In this document: positions 45,352 to 56,041 of the stretch, piece after piece
Layout: the number at the start of each line of letters is the position of its first letter
How positions within the stretch are numbered: position 1 is the first letter of the stretch
Assembly: GCF_002797915.1 (NCBI RefSeq)
Contig: NZ_PGTY01000001.1
Location: forward strand, 1,550,001-1,614,000
Source of the DNA: Yoonia maricola
Lineage (GTDB): Bacteria; Pseudomonadota; Alphaproteobacteria; Rhodobacterales; Rhodobacteraceae
Reading direction: 5' to 3'
Length of the DNA stretch: 64,000 nt
Notes under the pieces: generated by a model
The model's database searches: none
What the model was told of the DNA's origin: nothing
What the model saw: only the letters and a program-made list of their open reading frames with translations
Made by a program: the position numbers and the translations under genes

Positions 45352-45996
45352 ATGAACGCATATCATTTTAATTTTTGTAATACGGCGTGCGTCGCATTGC
45401 CAACGGGCGCGTTGCATCTGCCCGCACACGATGTGCTTTGCGTCTCAGACCTGCATTTGGGCAAATCCGAACGAATCGCGCGGCGCAGCGGTGTCATGCT
45501 GCCCCCTTATGAGGTGGTTGAAACATTGCAAAAACTGGAAACGGATATCGCCGCGACAAACCCTGCTCAGGTCATCTGCCTTGGTGACAGCTTTGATGAT
45601 CTGGATGCAGCAGGAAGCCTTGATGAAGACATGCGGCTTTGGCTGGCGCGATTGCAAGCTGGCAAAACCTGGGTCTGGATTGAAGGCAACCACGACCCAG
45701 GCCCGATTGATCTGGGCGGGACACACCGCAGTGAGATTACGATTGGCACACTGACCTTTCGCCACATCGCCACACCTGAAGTGGCCGAAATTTCAGGACA
45801 CTATCATCCCAAACATCGCGTTACAGGGCGCAGCCGCCCCGCATTTCTTTATGACGATCAGCGGCTCATCATGCCCGCCTATGGCGCCTATACAGGTGGC
45901 TTGGCCAGCCATGCACCAGATTTACGCAAGCTCTTTGGTGCACGAACAATCGCAATTATGACAGGACAAAAAGCGATCCCTGTGCCGCTTCCCTAG
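45352..45996 (+). CDS. pdeM: Ligase-associated endonuclease PdeM (metallophosphoesterase)
   Basis: A 214-residue calcineurin-type metallophosphoesterase. Metal motifs in order: [34 protein letters not shown]. The placement 38 bases after the Lhr-like helicase supports the PdeM call, since this nuclease is usually encoded beside that helicase in DNA damage cassettes. The ATG at 45352 was chosen over a TTG at 45310 that would overlap the helicase stop; MNAYHF is the expected N terminus. It ends overlapping folD tail to tail by 4 bases. Confidence 0.9.
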   Translation: MNAYHFNFCNTACVALPTGALHLPAHDVLCVSDLHLGKSERIARRSGVMLPPYEVVETLQKLETDIAATNPAQVICLGDSFDDLDAAGSLDEDMRLWLARLQAGKTWVWIEGNHDPGPIDLGGTHRSEITIGTLTFRHIATPEVAEISGHYHPKHRVTGRSRPAFLYDDQRLIMPAYGAYTGGLASHAPDLRKLFGARTIAIMTGQKAIPVPLP

Positions 45997-46886
45997 GCCG
46001 TTAGACCCTCAGGCTCGGACAGTCCGTTTGCACGGCAGCAAGCGGTCAAAGTATTGGCCAGCAGGCAGGCTATGGTCATCGGACCGACACCACCCGGTAC
46101 AGGCGTGATCGCACCAGCAACCGCAGCACAACTGTCGTAATCCGCATCACCGACCAAACGCGTACCACCCTCGGGCTTTTCAATCCGGTTGATGCCCACG
46201 TCAATGACAGTGGCCCCCGGCTTGATCCAGTCGCCTTGGACCATCTGCGGACGACCGACAGCCGCGACAACGATGTCGGCCTGACGGACGACATCGGGCA
46301 AATCCTTTGTACGGCTATGGGCAATGGTCACTGTGCAACTATCACCCAACAACAACTGTGCCATCGGTTTGCCTACGATGTTTGAGCGGCCGATCACGAC
46401 TGCATTCATCCCAGACAAAGACCCATGATGATCGCGCAGCATCATCAAGCTGCCCAAGGGCGTGCAGGGCACCATGCTCTTTTGCCCCGTGCCCAGCAAA
46501 CCCACGTTTGAGATATGAAACCCGTCCACATCCTTGGCCGGATCAATGCTGTTGATCACCAGATCACTATCAAGATGGTCGGGCAACGGCAGCTGTACCA
46601 AAATTCCATGGATTTCTGGATCAGAGTTCAGCTGCGCAATCAATGCCAACAGATCCGCTTCAGAAGTGTCTACATCCAGCTTGTGCTCAATGGAATTCAT
46701 ACCAACTTCAACGGTCATCTTGCCCTTAGAACGGACATAAACCTGACTGGCGGGGTCTTCTCCAACCAAGACAACAGCCAACCCCGGAGTAATCCCCTGC
46801 TCTTCTTTGAGCTTGGCTACACCTTTGGCCACTTCAGCACGCACCTTTGCCGCAAAGGCTTTTCCATCAATCACTGTCGCTGTCAT
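45993..46886 (-). CDS. folD: Methylenetetrahydrofolate dehydrogenase/cyclohydrolase
   Basis: A 297-residue bifunctional enzyme linking 5,10-methylene- and 10-formyl-tetrahydrofolate. It has [23 protein letters not shown] (substrate region with the conserved Tyr and Lys), [20 protein letters not shown] and the NADP loop [17 protein letters not shown]. ATGs at 46892 and 46886 are both possible; 46886 is preferred because GAGAAG is then spaced 6 bases. It follows fhs on the same strand after 79 bases with a short palindrome, so both serve one-carbon metabolism. Confidence 0.95.
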   Translation of the reverse strand: MTATVIDGKAFAAKVRAEVAKGVAKLKEEQGITPGLAVVLVGEDPASQVYVRSKGKMTVEVGMNSIEHKLDVDTSEADLLALIAQLNSDPEIHGILVQLPLPDHLDSDLVINSIDPAKDVDGFHISNVGLLGTGQKSMVPCTPLGSLMMLRDHHGSLSGMNAVVIGRSNIVGKPMAQLLLGDSCTVTIAHSRTKDLPDVVRQADIVVAAVGRPQMVQGDWIKPGATVIDVGINRIEKPEGGTRLVGDADYDSCAAVAGAITPVPGGVGPMTIACLLANTLTACCRANGLSEPEGLTA

Positions 46887-46938
46887 TGTCATCTTCTCAT
46901 GTTCAAAATACATCCGCGCAGAGCGCAGATGGGAGGGC

Positions 46939-46957
46939 GGCGGGACGTCGTCCCGCC
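46939..46957. repeat. GC-rich perfect palindrome between fhs and folD
   Basis: GGCGGGACG and CGTCCCGCC flank a single T: a 9-bp perfect inverted repeat in the 79-base gap. There is no T run. It could be a dispersed repeat or an mRNA structure that adjusts folD expression relative to fhs. Confidence 0.55.
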
Positions 46958-46965
46958 CGTATCGC

Positions 46966-48642
46966 TTAAAACAAGCCTTCGATCTCGCCTGCATCATTGA
47001 GCATGATCTGCTCTGCAGATGGTACGCGCGGCAAGCCCGGCATCGTCATGATTTCACCGCAGATTGCTACAATGAAACCGGCCCCCGCACTCAGGCGCAC
47101 TTCACGCACGGGCACAGCATGCCCGGTCGGCGCACCGCGCAATGTCGGATCGGTCGAGAAGCTATACTGCGTCTTGGCCATACAGACCGGCAGATCGCCA
47201 TAACCTTGCTCTTCCCATTTTTTGAGTTGATCGCGGATTTTGCTATCCGCAATCACCTCATCCGCACGATAAATACGCTTCGCAATTGTGTCGATCTTAT
47301 CAAACAAGCTCATGTCATCGGGGTAGATCGGAGAGAAATTCGCCTCATCCGCATCTGCGATCTGCGCCACGCGGGTAGCTAACTCAGTGGTGCCTTCAGA
47401 CCCCAAAGCCCAGTGCTTGCACAGGATCGCTTCGGACCCTTGGGTTTCAACATAGGCTTTGACGGCGGCCACTTCGGCATCCGTATCGGTCACGAAGTGA
47501 TTGATCGCCACGACAACAGGCACACCAAAGCTCTTCACATTTTCAATGTGACGGCCGAGGTTCGGACAACCGGCGTTTACGGCATCTACATTCTCGGCAC
47601 CCAGATCAGCCTTGCCCACACCGCCGTTCATCTTCATCGCCCGCACAGTCGCCACAACGACAACACAAGATGGCGCGAGGTCTGCCTTGCGGCATTTGAT
47701 GTTCATGAACTTCTCGGCACCCAGATCAGCGCCAAAACCAGCTTCCGTTACAACGTAATCTGCCAATTTCAGCGCAGTGGTTGTCGCGGTCACAGAGTTA
47801 CAGCCGTGCGCAATGTTCGCAAACGGGCCACCGTGCACAAAGGCCGGGTTGTTTTCCAAGGTTTGCACAAGATTCGGCTGCATCGCATCTTTCAACAGCA
47901 CGGTCATCGCGCCATCAGCCTTGATATCGCGGCAATAAACCGGGCTGCGGTCGCGGCGATAAGCCACGATGATGTCGCCAAGACGCTTTTGCAGATCGTC
48001 CAGATTGCGGGCCAAGCACAAGATTGCCATGACCTCTGACGCCACGGTGATGTCAAAACCAGCCTCACGCGGGAAACCATTGGCCACACCGCCCAAAGAC
48101 GCCGTGATCTGGCGCAGCGCGCGGTCGTTCATGTCCAACACACGACGCCAGGCCACGCGGCGGATGTCGATCTCAAGCGCATTGCCCCAATAGATGTGGT
48201 TATCGATCATCGCGGAAAGCAGATTATGCGCAGACGTAATCGCGTGGAAGTCACCCGTGAAATGCAAGTTCATGTCTTCCATCGGCACAACTTGAGCGTA
48301 ACCACCACCAGCGGCCCCGCCTTTCATACCAAAGCAGGGACCAAGTGAGGCTTCACGAATACAAATTGCCGCATTCTTGCCAATCGCGTTCAGGCCATCG
48401 CCCAAACCAACGGTTGTCGTTGTCTTACCCTCACCTGCAGGCGTCGGGTTGATCGCGGTGACAAGGATCAGCTTACCATCTTTCCGATCCTGCACGCTGT
48501 CGATCAGCCGCTGACTGACCTTCGCCTTGTCGTGGCCGTAGGGTAGCAGGTCATCGCTATCGATGCCCAGCTTCGCGCCAATTTCCTGAATTGGTCGCTT
48601 TTGCGCGCCGCGCGCGATCTCGATATCTGACTTGTATTCCAT
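46966..48642 (-). CDS. fhs: Formate-tetrahydrofolate ligase
   Basis: A 558-residue ATP-dependent ligase making 10-formyl-THF from formate. Its P-loop is [18 protein letters not shown] near residue 65. Other family blocks are [37 protein letters not shown] and [15 protein letters not shown]. The ATG at 48642 has GGGAAG upstream, and [10 protein letters not shown] is the expected start; the longer frame to 48738 is not supported. It lies upstream of folD on the same strand. The pair is typical of marine alphaproteobacteria that oxidise methyl groups from DMSP or glycine betaine (context knowledge). Confidence 0.96.
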   Translation of the reverse strand: MEYKSDIEIARGAQKRPIQEIGAKLGIDSDDLLPYGHDKAKVSQRLIDSVQDRKDGKLILVTAINPTPAGEGKTTTTVGLGDGLNAIGKNAAICIREASLGPCFGMKGGAAGGGYAQVVPMEDMNLHFTGDFHAITSAHNLLSAMIDNHIYWGNALEIDIRRVAWRRVLDMNDRALRQITASLGGVANGFPREAGFDITVASEVMAILCLARNLDDLQKRLGDIIVAYRRDRSPVYCRDIKADGAMTVLLKDAMQPNLVQTLENNPAFVHGGPFANIAHGCNSVTATTTALKLADYVVTEAGFGADLGAEKFMNIKCRKADLAPSCVVVVATVRAMKMNGGVGKADLGAENVDAVNAGCPNLGRHIENVKSFGVPVVVAINHFVTDTDAEVAAVKAYVETQGSEAILCKHWALGSEGTTELATRVAQIADADEANFSPIYPDDMSLFDKIDTIAKRIYRADEVIADSKIRDQLKKWEEQGYGDLPVCMAKTQYSFSTDPTLRGAPTGHAVPVREVRLSAGAGFIVAICGEIMTMPGLPRVPSAEQIMLNDAGEIEGLF

Positions 48643-48783
48643 GAGAGACTTCCCTGAGCATGGCAAATGCCGTTCTTGTTCATTATCGCTTCTAGCGGCT
48701 GGATATCCTGACATGCACCGTGATTGCGACATTTTCACCGCCGGAATCGGCGGGGTGCGCGGGCTTTGTGTCGGATGGGAAAC

Positions 48784-49362
48784 CTAAGGGGCCCATGCGC
48801 GTTGGTCGGGGACATGCAAACGCACGACATCGCCGACACGCGTGCGCCCTTCGCGTTCGACCCAGGCTGTGACACCACGTTTGCCCTTGGCCGCAAGTTT
48901 GAACTTGTCGCCCGCCCCTGGATGATCTGCATTGATCGGCTTAGCAGGCAGGTGACAGGGGCGATTTTCCATATCGATCACCAAAGTGGCCCCGTCGGGA
49001 AGTTGCAGGCGGGACGAGGGCGGCAGATGCGTAAAATCGGGAATACCCGCAATGACCATTGACGCCCCAACCAATGCGGGGTCCAGCTTTTCCAAACCGC
49101 AGTCAGCAGCGATCTCGGCCAGTTCCTCTGCTGACACAATCGAAAGCTGTCGGACGTTGCGAATTTCTGTATCACGCGGGTGCTGGCTTGTGACCCTGGC
49201 ACAGGATGCGCGCGTCAAACCGCCATGTGCTTCATCCGGCATGCCTGCGTAGGTAAGTTTCGCCTCTTGTACCGGCGATGATCGCAAAGATGCATCCCTG
49301 TCGGCGACATGGCCGATCCAGATGACTTCACCAATGATATCCGTTGGCTTTAATGCGGGCAT
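48784..49362 (-). CDS. MOSC domain-containing protein
   Basis: A 192-residue stand-alone MOSC domain related to the C terminus of molybdenum cofactor sulfurase. It has VQEAKLTYAGMPDEAHGGLTR near the N terminus and the conserved cysteine in MENRPCHLPAKPI. KGKRGVTAWVEREGRTRVGDVVRL follows at the end, typical of the YiiM-like/MOSC fold. Such proteins are expected to bind or move sulfur or the molybdenum cofactor; some reduce N-hydroxylated compounds. It is divergent in position from no gene and sits alone between fhs and the ftsH terminator. Confidence 0.85.
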   Translation of the reverse strand: MPALKPTDIIGEVIWIGHVADRDASLRSSPVQEAKLTYAGMPDEAHGGLTRASCARVTSQHPRDTEIRNVRQLSIVSAEELAEIAADCGLEKLDPALVGASMVIAGIPDFTHLPPSSRLQLPDGATLVIDMENRPCHLPAKPINADHPGAGDKFKLAAKGKRGVTAWVEREGRTRVGDVVRLHVPDQRAWAP

Positions 49363-49432
49363 CGCGCACTCCTTAATGATGATGCGTTATGCTTAGGTCA
49401 GTGCTGCATGCGCTTCAATGCGCGAATACACC

Positions 49433-49465
49433 AAAAAAAACGCCGCTCTGAAAAGAGCGGCGTTT
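49433..49465 (-). terminator. Terminator after ftsH
   Basis: CGCCGCTCT / AGAGCGGCG with a 4-base GAAA loop. On the minus strand it is followed by eight T, so it ends the ftsH message. It is 8 bases beyond the ftsH stop at 49474. Confidence 0.92.
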
Positions 49466-49473
49466 GATCATCC

Positions 49474-51393
49474 TTATGTCGATGGTTCCGGTTCCATCCC
49501 ACCGTCATCCGAAGTGCGCGGCTTCTTCGGTTTCGTCTTCGGGATCGCCGTCACGGACGGTGTTCCACCAGATGGCGGTGTATCATCTGCGTCGTCGCCA
49601 GAATGTAACGGCTCGCCCGCCATAACGCGTTTGATCTCATCACCGGTCAACGTCTCATACTCAAGAAGGCCTTGGGCCAAACGTTCGAACTCTTCGTTCT
49701 TTTCTGTAATGATCTGATACGCGCGATCATACCCTTGTTTGATAAATCCGCGCACCTCATCCTCGATCAACTCCTTGGTATGGGCCGAAACCGATAGACC
49801 CGCTGTATTGCCAGAGTAGCCTTCATGCGCTTCTGAATAGTCAATGTTGCCCACTTTATCGGACATACCCCAGCGCAGGATCATCGCGCGTGCCAGCTGG
49901 CTGGCTTGCTGAATGTCACCGGCGGGGCCGTTGCTGACCTGATCTTCACCATATTTGATGATCTCGGCCGCCTTGCCCGCCATGGTCATGGCCAAACGCT
50001 GGTGGCATTCGTCCTTGAACATGTTCAAACGGTCCATCTCTGGAAGGCTCATCACCATGCCCAATGCACCGCCGCGCGGAATGATCGTTGCTTTATAGAC
50101 CGGGTCACACTTTGGCAGACTGATACCGACAATCGCGTGGCCTGCCTCGTGATAGGCGGTCATCTCTTTCTGTTCGGTAGTCATGACCATTGAACGGCGT
50201 TCTGCACCCATCATTACCTTGTCTTTGGCGGACTCAAAATCCACCATCGTGACAAAACGTCGCCCGACACGCGCGGCCATCAAGGCCGCCTCATTCACAA
50301 GGTTTGCCAGATCAGCGCCCGAGAATCCGGGAGAACCGCGTGCGATAATCCGCAGATCTACATCCGGGCCCAGAGGGATTTTGCGAGCATGCACGCCCAA
50401 AATCTTTTCGCGTCCTTTGATATCCGGGTTTGGCACAGTCACCTGACGGTCAAAACGGCCCGGACGTAACAGCGCAGGGTCAAGTACATCACGACGGTTG
50501 GTCGCCGCCACGATAATCACACCTTCATTGGCTTCAAAACCATCCATCTCGACCAGCAATTGGTTGAGCGTTTGTTCACGCTCGTCATTGCCGCCGCCAA
50601 TACCAACACCACGCGACCGACCAACAGCGTCAATCTCGTCGATAAACACGATACACGGCGCATTTTTCTTGGCCTGCTCGAACATGTCGCGCACGCGCGA
50701 CGCACCCACACCGACGAACATTTCGACAAAATCAGAACCTGAAATGGTAAAGAAAGGCACACCTGCTTCGCCCGCAATCGCGCGCGCAAGGAGCGTTTTA
50801 CCTGTACCGGGCGGGCCCACAAGCAGCGCGCCTTTAGGAATCTTGCCGCCGAGTCGCGAGAATTTCTGCGGATTGCGCAGGAATTCCACGATTTCTTCCA
50901 GCTCTTCCTTGGCCTCATCAATACCGGCCACGTCATCAAATGTGACGCGTCCGTGTTTCTCGGTCAAAAGCTTGGCGCGCGATTTGCCAAAACCCATCGC
51001 CCCGCCTTTGCCACCACCTTGCATACGGTTCATGAAATAAATCCAGACACCGATCAAAAGCAGGAAGGGCAGCAAGCTTAACAAAAACGATTGGAACACC
51101 GATGTTTCCTGACTGCGCGCCTCAACCGGGACATCCGATTCAATCAAAAGCTGTGTGATTTCAGCGTCTTGCGGCATGATAGTCGAATAGGTTCGCCCTG
51201 CCTCGACATAGCGCACACTCTCTCCATCTATGACAACATCGGTCACGTTTCCAAGTTCAACCGCCTCAACAAATTCAGAATAGCTGCGCGCCTCGCTATT
51301 CGTGGCGCCCTGTGGGCTGCTGAATAGGTTGAACAGCGCCAGAACCATAAGGAACAAGACGACCCAAAAGACCATGTTACGCGCGTTGCCCAA
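49474..51393 (-). CDS. ftsH: ATP-dependent zinc metalloprotease FtsH
   Basis: A 639-residue membrane-bound AAA protease that degrades misfolded membrane proteins and regulatory factors. Two membrane helices (about 8-24 and 101-121) flank a periplasmic loop. The AAA module has Walker A GPPGTGKT at 193-200 and Walker [14 protein letters not shown]. The zinc motif is HEAGH at 415-419. The C-terminal 40 residues are Pro/Lys-rich and variable. It follows tilS with 78 bases between, the usual tilS-ftsH order. Confidence 0.97.
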   Translation of the reverse strand: MGNARNMVFWVVLFLMVLALFNLFSSPQGATNSEARSYSEFVEAVELGNVTDVVIDGESVRYVEAGRTYSTIMPQDAEITQLLIESDVPVEARSQETSVFQSFLLSLLPFLLLIGVWIYFMNRMQGGGKGGAMGFGKSRAKLLTEKHGRVTFDDVAGIDEAKEELEEIVEFLRNPQKFSRLGGKIPKGALLVGPPGTGKTLLARAIAGEAGVPFFTISGSDFVEMFVGVGASRVRDMFEQAKKNAPCIVFIDEIDAVGRSRGVGIGGGNDEREQTLNQLLVEMDGFEANEGVIIVAATNRRDVLDPALLRPGRFDRQVTVPNPDIKGREKILGVHARKIPLGPDVDLRIIARGSPGFSGADLANLVNEAALMAARVGRRFVTMVDFESAKDKVMMGAERRSMVMTTEQKEMTAYHEAGHAIVGISLPKCDPVYKATIIPRGGALGMVMSLPEMDRLNMFKDECHQRLAMTMAGKAAEIIKYGEDQVSNGPAGDIQQASQLARAMILRWGMSDKVGNIDYSEAHEGYSGNTAGLSVSAHTKELIEDEVRGFIKQGYDRAYQIITEKNEEFERLAQGLLEYETLTGDEIKRVMAGEPLHSGDDADDTPPSGGTPSVTAIPKTKPKKPRTSDDGGMEPEPST

Positions 51394-51471
51394 GGGGAAA
51401 CTCCTTCAAAATGGGGACGAGGAGCGACAGAGTCGCATCACAAGCGTTTCCCCTAAAATAGAGGCGAAAGA

Positions 51472-52746
51472 TTAATCTTCAATGGCAAACGCCGTTGAAT
51501 GGAAATCCGCGACAATCCGCGCGGACCAGCCGTTGGACAAACCGGCCAGCGGGGCCGCGATCAACGCGCCTCCCCGCCAGACCGCAGGAGAGGCCAAAAG
51601 CGATGCGCGCGGCATGCCGCTTTGCCGCCAGTGCGGGCAGTCCTTAATCCCATCGCCCAGTGCCTTGTAGGTCAGTTCATCTGCCAGCGGCCCTTCAAGA
51701 TACCAGCGCTGGTCCCAAAAAACACCTTTCGCGTCCGCCTTCGCCGCGTCGTGCCGGGTGGCTGTGGTCGCAGCTGCCTCTCGCAGCAACCGCACCACCC
51801 CACCGTCGCATGGTGCCATAATGCATCCACCCAATGTGACAGTCGCCCCTTTGCGCGCCTGAGCGACAGTTTCCAACAATTGCTCAAACCGCGGACGATA
51901 TGTCCGGTTGCCGACCCATGCAAAGGCTGCCGCCATGACGCGGCGTGGCGCATCCGCCTTGCCCAGATCAAGCGCCTCTGGCGCAAAAAGCAGATCACCA
52001 GCGTCTTGCCGCACATGTTGCCTGGCAAATTCATACGCTGCCATTTGCAGCGAAGTATGGGCGGCTTGCATATGATCAATGGTCTGCAACAGCCGCTTGC
52101 GTGTCAGGCCCAAGGCCTGCAGCTGCGCAAACATTTGCCGGGTGCGGACCCGTTCAAAGCGCGGATCATCATTGCTGGGATCATCACACCACGTGATGTC
52201 ATGGTCAGTCAGCCATGCGCGCAGGTCGTCACGGGCGCAGCCCAAAAGCGGGCGCAGGATCTGCAAACCATCACGTGTCGTGAGCGGATACATCGCCCGA
52301 AGCCCATCAATACCAGAGCCACGGGCCAGCCGCATCAGCACCGTTTCGATCTGATCATCCTCGGTATGCCCCATCCATACCGTGCGGATGTTCTGCATCA
52401 TCGCCCAATCATAGATAGCACCCCAGCGGCCAGCGCGCGCAGCAGCCTGCAGGTTGCCTTTACCGTCCCAACCCCATTCCGCGATAGTATGGTGCAGTCC
52501 AAGGTCTCCGGCCTGTTTTGATACCTCTGCGATCTCTGTCTTGGCTTCCGAGCGAAGCCCATGGTCAACGGTCAGGACATACAGTTGTTTAGGATCAAGA
52601 TGGCGCGCGGCCAGATGCATCAATGCGACAGAATCGCCGCCGCCCGACACCGCAAGGCCGATACGGACGTTGGCAGACGGCGAATGATCCGTAAGAGCCG
52701 CTTGAAAACGATCTACAATATCCGCCGCCGCAGCTTTTACTGGCAT
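51472..52746 (-). CDS. tilS: tRNA(Ile)-lysidine synthase
   Basis: A 424-residue enzyme that attaches lysine to C34 of tRNA-Ile(CAU), so that it reads AUA. The PP-loop ATP motif SGGGDS is at residues 34-39. VDHGLRSEAKTEIAEV and MGHTEDDQIETVLMRLARGSGIDGL (with the conserved HxxDDxxET-like block) follow. The C-terminal half is variable as in other TilS. The start overlaps the cpoB stop by 10 bases, implying coupling to the tol-pal operon; ftsH is downstream. Confidence 0.95.
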   Translation of the reverse strand: MPVKAAAADIVDRFQAALTDHSPSANVRIGLAVSGGGDSVALMHLAARHLDPKQLYVLTVDHGLRSEAKTEIAEVSKQAGDLGLHHTIAEWGWDGKGNLQAAARAGRWGAIYDWAMMQNIRTVWMGHTEDDQIETVLMRLARGSGIDGLRAMYPLTTRDGLQILRPLLGCARDDLRAWLTDHDITWCDDPSNDDPRFERVRTRQMFAQLQALGLTRKRLLQTIDHMQAAHTSLQMAAYEFARQHVRQDAGDLLFAPEALDLGKADAPRRVMAAAFAWVGNRTYRPRFEQLLETVAQARKGATVTLGGCIMAPCDGGVVRLLREAAATTATRHDAAKADAKGVFWDQRWYLEGPLADELTYKALGDGIKDCPHWRQSGMPRASLLASPAVWRGGALIAAPLAGLSNGWSARIVADFHSTAFAIED

Positions 52747-53552
52747 CCCAGCGCTTGCATTTCCGCCTGTGCATCAGCGACCGCCGGATTTCCGGGGAAG
52801 CGCACGTTTACTTCTGCCAAGGTCAGGCAGGCATCTTGTGTCTGACCGATCTTGCCCAGCGATGAGCCCAGCTTGAACAATGCATCCGGTGCCTTTGCCC
52901 CCGTCGGATCACCGGAAAACGCCTCAAGATAAGCACGGGCAGCATCTGTTGTTTCGCCCAACCCCTCCAAGGCTTCACCACGCAAATAGTTCGCATCAGC
53001 GGTCAGCGGGCTACCTGGGTAGGTCGCGACAAAGGTCGTAAGCTGGTCAACGGCGCCGCGAAAGTCACCGGAGGCGAGCGCCCCCTGCGCCCGCTCGATA
53101 TCCGTTTGCTCGCCAATAGCCAGGGCCGGTCCGTCGTTAGGTGTAACAGGTGCAGTGTTGCCGACAACGGCGCCTGTGTCGATGCCACCAAGGGGTGTGT
53201 CATCAAGCGTGCCAATGTCACATCCTTCTTCCAGTTCACAAAGCCGGAAGTTCAGATCGCCAATGCGGTTGCCCGCATCAACGGTCACGCTGTTAATCCG
53301 AAACTCCAACTGTTCCGCATTCGACGTCAGGCGCTGCAACTCCGCCTCGATCGCGTTCAACCGATCAAGTGGTGTGTTTCCGGCAATGCCAGCATTCAAA
53401 CCGCCCGTTGTCGACAGTTCACGCTTGAGCCGCTGCACATCGACAAACAGCACCGTGAGTTGTTGTCGAATGTCAGCCAGCGTTTCCTCTTGCGCCACAG
53501 CAGGTAATGGCGACAGCAAAATGGCGCAGACAACGGCGATACGGTGCAACAT
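52737..53552 (-). CDS. cpoB: Cell division coordinator CpoB (tol-pal system protein YbgF)
   Basis: A 271-residue periplasmic protein. It has a signal peptide (IAVVCAILLSPLPAVAQ), an N-terminal coiled coil (about 22-95, LADIRQQLTVLFVDVQRLKRELSTT and LNAIEAELQRLTSNAEQLEFRINSV), a low-complexity linker, and TPR repeats in the C-terminal half (GDFRGAVDQLTTFVATYPGSPL, GLGETTDAARAYLEAF). In E. coli CpoB links cell wall synthesis to Tol-Pal constriction. It lies directly after pal, its standard position. Confidence 0.93.
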   Translation of the reverse strand: MLHRIAVVCAILLSPLPAVAQEETLADIRQQLTVLFVDVQRLKRELSTTGGLNAGIAGNTPLDRLNAIEAELQRLTSNAEQLEFRINSVTVDAGNRIGDLNFRLCELEEGCDIGTLDDTPLGGIDTGAVVGNTAPVTPNDGPALAIGEQTDIERAQGALASGDFRGAVDQLTTFVATYPGSPLTADANYLRGEALEGLGETTDAARAYLEAFSGDPTGAKAPDALFKLGSSLGKIGQTQDACLTLAEVNVRFPGNPAVADAQAEMQALGCQ

Positions 53553-53575
53553 CAATAGGCTCCTTCAGGTCCCGC

Positions 53576-54109
53576 TCAGCTTGTTACGGCTGAGAATGAA
53601 AGAACAGTTACGGCACGGCGGTTTTGAGCGTAGCAGCTTTCTTCGGAACATACCGCGATTGGGCGTTCTTTACCAAAGCTGGTCACTTGCAGCCGGGTCG
53701 ATGGCACGCCGCGTGACACCAGATATTCGCGCACCGCGTTGGCGCGACGCTGACCAAGGGCAAGGTTGTATTCGCGCGTACCCTGCTCATCGGCATGGCC
53801 TTCGATGACGGCGCGGTAATCTGCGTTGGTCAGCAACCACTGGGCCTGCCCATCAAGGATTGTCTGGCCTTCTGGCGTAATTGTGGATGTGTCCACGGCA
53901 AAAAGGACGCGATCACCGATGGTCTGATTAAAGAATAATGGGCTTGCAGGGTCACTGGCCGAACCTGCTGCCCCGGCACCAGCGCCAAGACCCGCACCAT
54001 TGGCACCGCCTGCACTGCCATCTGCGCCACCGCCAAATCGATCCGGGTTCGTACAGGCGGCTGTCGCCACCACCAAAAGCAAGACCGCCGCTTTCTTAAA
54101 AACTGTCAT
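53576..54109 (-). CDS. pal: Peptidoglycan-associated lipoprotein Pal
   Basis: A 177-residue outer-membrane lipoprotein. The lipobox is TAAC near residue 19, followed by a Gly/Ala-rich linker (FGGGADGSAGGANGAGLGAGAGAAG) and an OmpA-type peptidoglycan-binding domain. That domain has VIEGHADEQGTREYNLALGQRRANAVREYL with the usual Asp and Arg. ATG at 54109 is preferred over 54118 because AGGA is then spaced 8 bases. TolB is upstream and cpoB downstream; Pal ties the outer membrane to the wall with TolB. Confidence 0.95.
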   Translation of the reverse strand: MTVFKKAAVLLLVVATAACTNPDRFGGGADGSAGGANGAGLGAGAGAAGSASDPASPLFFNQTIGDRVLFAVDTSTITPEGQTILDGQAQWLLTNADYRAVIEGHADEQGTREYNLALGQRRANAVREYLVSRGVPSTRLQVTSFGKERPIAVCSEESCYAQNRRAVTVLSFSAVTS

Positions 54110-54189
54110 AGGTTTCATCCTGTTTGTCTGACTGCTCTGTCTTTCTTTTCACCATAGCACGGCTTTTACGATTAGGGAATCACACATCG

Positions 54190-55506
54190 TTACGGCTGTA
54201 ACGGCCCCCATGAAGGATCCGACGCGCCGCCTTGCAACGGCACAGCCTTGAGATTTCGGCCAGAGATATCGACAGAGTACATCGACGACGTGCCAGCAGC
54301 CCCTTGGGTTTCACGGCTGAACATGATGACGCGTCCATTTGGCGCCCAGGTCGGCCCTTCATCAAGGAAGGATGAGGTCAAGAGCCGCTCTTCCGATCCG
54401 TCAAGACGCATGACGCCGATATGGAAACGTCCTGCGTTTTGCTTGGTAAAGGCCACCAGATCACCACGGGGCGACCAGACAGGTGTGCCATAGCGCCCTT
54501 CGCCAAAGGAAATCCGGCGGGCCTCGCCGCCATTTGCGGACATAATATAAAGCTGCTGACTACCAGAGCGGTCACTTTCAAAAACGATCTGGCTGCCATC
54601 CGGGGACAGGCTGGGCGCTGTCTCAATCGACGGCGCAGATGTCAGGCGAACATGTTGCCCGGTTCCCAAATCAGTGCGGTAGATATCGGTGTTGCCCCCA
54701 TTAGACAGGCTGTAGATCACCTGCCGCCCATCGCGGGAAAAGCGGGGGCTAAAGGCCATCTCGCCCGGCGCTGTCTGCAACTGCTGGCGGCCGACATTGG
54801 CAACGTTCAACACATTGATCCGGGGAAAGCCGCTCTCAAAGCTGGTATAAAGCACGCGGTCACCATTGGGTGAAAAGCGTGGCGCAAGCACAATGCTGCT
54901 ACTGTCGGTCAGGAACTGCACGTTCGATCCGTCAAAGTCCATGATACCAAGGCGCTTCTGACGGGCATCCTTGGGTCCAGTTTCGGATACGAAAACAACG
55001 CGGCTATCAAAATAACCGCCCTCACCCGTGATGCGGCTATAGACGGCATCAGCCACCTTATGGCCCATCCGGCGCCAGCCATCAGCTGTGCCCGCAAACT
55101 GCAGGCCCTGCCCCAGCTCTTGGCCAGAGAACACATCGTATAGACGGAATTTCACACTCAGCTGATTGCCGTTCACGTTGACAGCACCCACAATCAAGGC
55201 CTGCGCGTTAATGGCACGCCAATCGGCAAAGGCGACAGGTTGCACAAATGAACTGACCTGGCTGATAAACGCGGTGGCAGGCACCTCGCGGAACAAACCG
55301 GTCCCGGCCAGATCCTGCACTACAAGGCGCGAGATATCGGCGGCGGCTTGTTGGGCGGCGGGCGTCTCTGCCTCGAAACTGGGAACGGCGAAGGTGATCG
55401 GTTCGATCACACCATCCGTAATCGTCAATCGCAACGGCCCACTTTGCGCGAACACAGGGCCCGCCAACATGAGCGTTATTACCAGGGTCAAAAGTCGTTT
55501 CATCAT
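54190..55506 (-). CDS. tolB: Tol-Pal system protein TolB
   Basis: A 438-residue periplasmic protein that binds Pal and TolA. It has a signal peptide ([17 protein letters not shown]), an N-terminal domain of about 150 residues ([16 protein letters not shown]) and a six-bladed propeller with WD40-like PD40 repeats. [57 protein letters not shown] and [22 protein letters not shown] are typical blades. Two adjacent ATGs at 55506 and 55503 can serve as start. It is preceded by the TolA-domain paralogue. Confidence 0.96.
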   Translation of the reverse strand: MMKRLLTLVITLMLAGPVFAQSGPLRLTITDGVIEPITFAVPSFEAETPAAQQAAADISRLVVQDLAGTGLFREVPATAFISQVSSFVQPVAFADWRAINAQALIVGAVNVNGNQLSVKFRLYDVFSGQELGQGLQFAGTADGWRRMGHKVADAVYSRITGEGGYFDSRVVFVSETGPKDARQKRLGIMDFDGSNVQFLTDSSSIVLAPRFSPNGDRVLYTSFESGFPRINVLNVANVGRQQLQTAPGEMAFSPRFSRDGRQVIYSLSNGGNTDIYRTDLGTGQHVRLTSAPSIETAPSLSPDGSQIVFESDRSGSQQLYIMSANGGEARRISFGEGRYGTPVWSPRGDLVAFTKQNAGRFHIGVMRLDGSEERLLTSSFLDEGPTWAPNGRVIMFSRETQGAAGTSSMYSVDISGRNLKAVPLQGGASDPSWGPLQP

Positions 55507-55612
55507 CTTTGCCTCACTCCGCCAGTCCGGGTTCGCGCCCGAAGCTTGCCTGTTCTTGTGTCATCATAGCAGGGGGAAAAAATCGTTTCACCTCACCTGC
55601 GCGTGTCTTTGC

Positions 55613-56041
55613 CTATCTTAGTCGCATATTGGTTGGGTCAAACGTGATCAGGACGTCTTTCCACTCGTCATATTTGTCCACGGGCAACTGATAGCCACCC
55701 CGCTGACAGCGCAAGATCGCGCGGCGCGCGGCCTCGAACGCCATATTGGTCGTAGTTTGGTCACCGTCTGATGAAACCAGCCTCACTTCATTACCCTGCA
55801 CACGACCTTCGCGGCTTAGACTGAATGCCACCCCAACGGTCACGTCGGCGGCATCCGAGCCCGGATCATGGTTCCAACATCGCCCAACCGCCCGAAGGAA
55901 GCTTTCAGTGAAGTCATCATATTCAATACTGGTCTGTGGCGCGGACTGCGTAGAATCCAGAACGGTTTCAGCCACCGATGTGCTTACCAAAACAGAAAAA
56001 CAGGTAGCAGAAAAAGTTAGCCTGGGCGTAAACATCCCCAT
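55613..56041 (-). CDS. Small exported paralogue of the TolA C-terminal domain
   Basis: A 142-residue protein with a signal peptide (LTFSATCFSVLVSTSVA). Its C-terminal 98 residues align with the last 98 of TolA with no gaps, 73 identical by hand count. Shared blocks include DPGS, NEVRL, SSDGDQ, AFEAARRAILRCQ, GGYQLP and FDP, plus both cysteines. It lacks the membrane helix and the Pro-rich linker of TolA, so it would be free in the periplasm. At DNA level there is a run of nearly 40 identical bases. It directly follows tolA, whose ATGs and stop overlap by one base at 56041. This is a partial tandem duplication; it may compete for TolB or Pal, or be a decoy. Confidence 0.88.
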   Translation of the reverse strand: MGMFTPRLTFSATCFSVLVSTSVAETVLDSTQSAPQTSIEYDDFTESFLRAVGRCWNHDPGSDAADVTVGVAFSLSREGRVQGNEVRLVSSDGDQTTTNMAFEAARRAILRCQRGGYQLPVDKYDEWKDVLITFDPTNMRLR

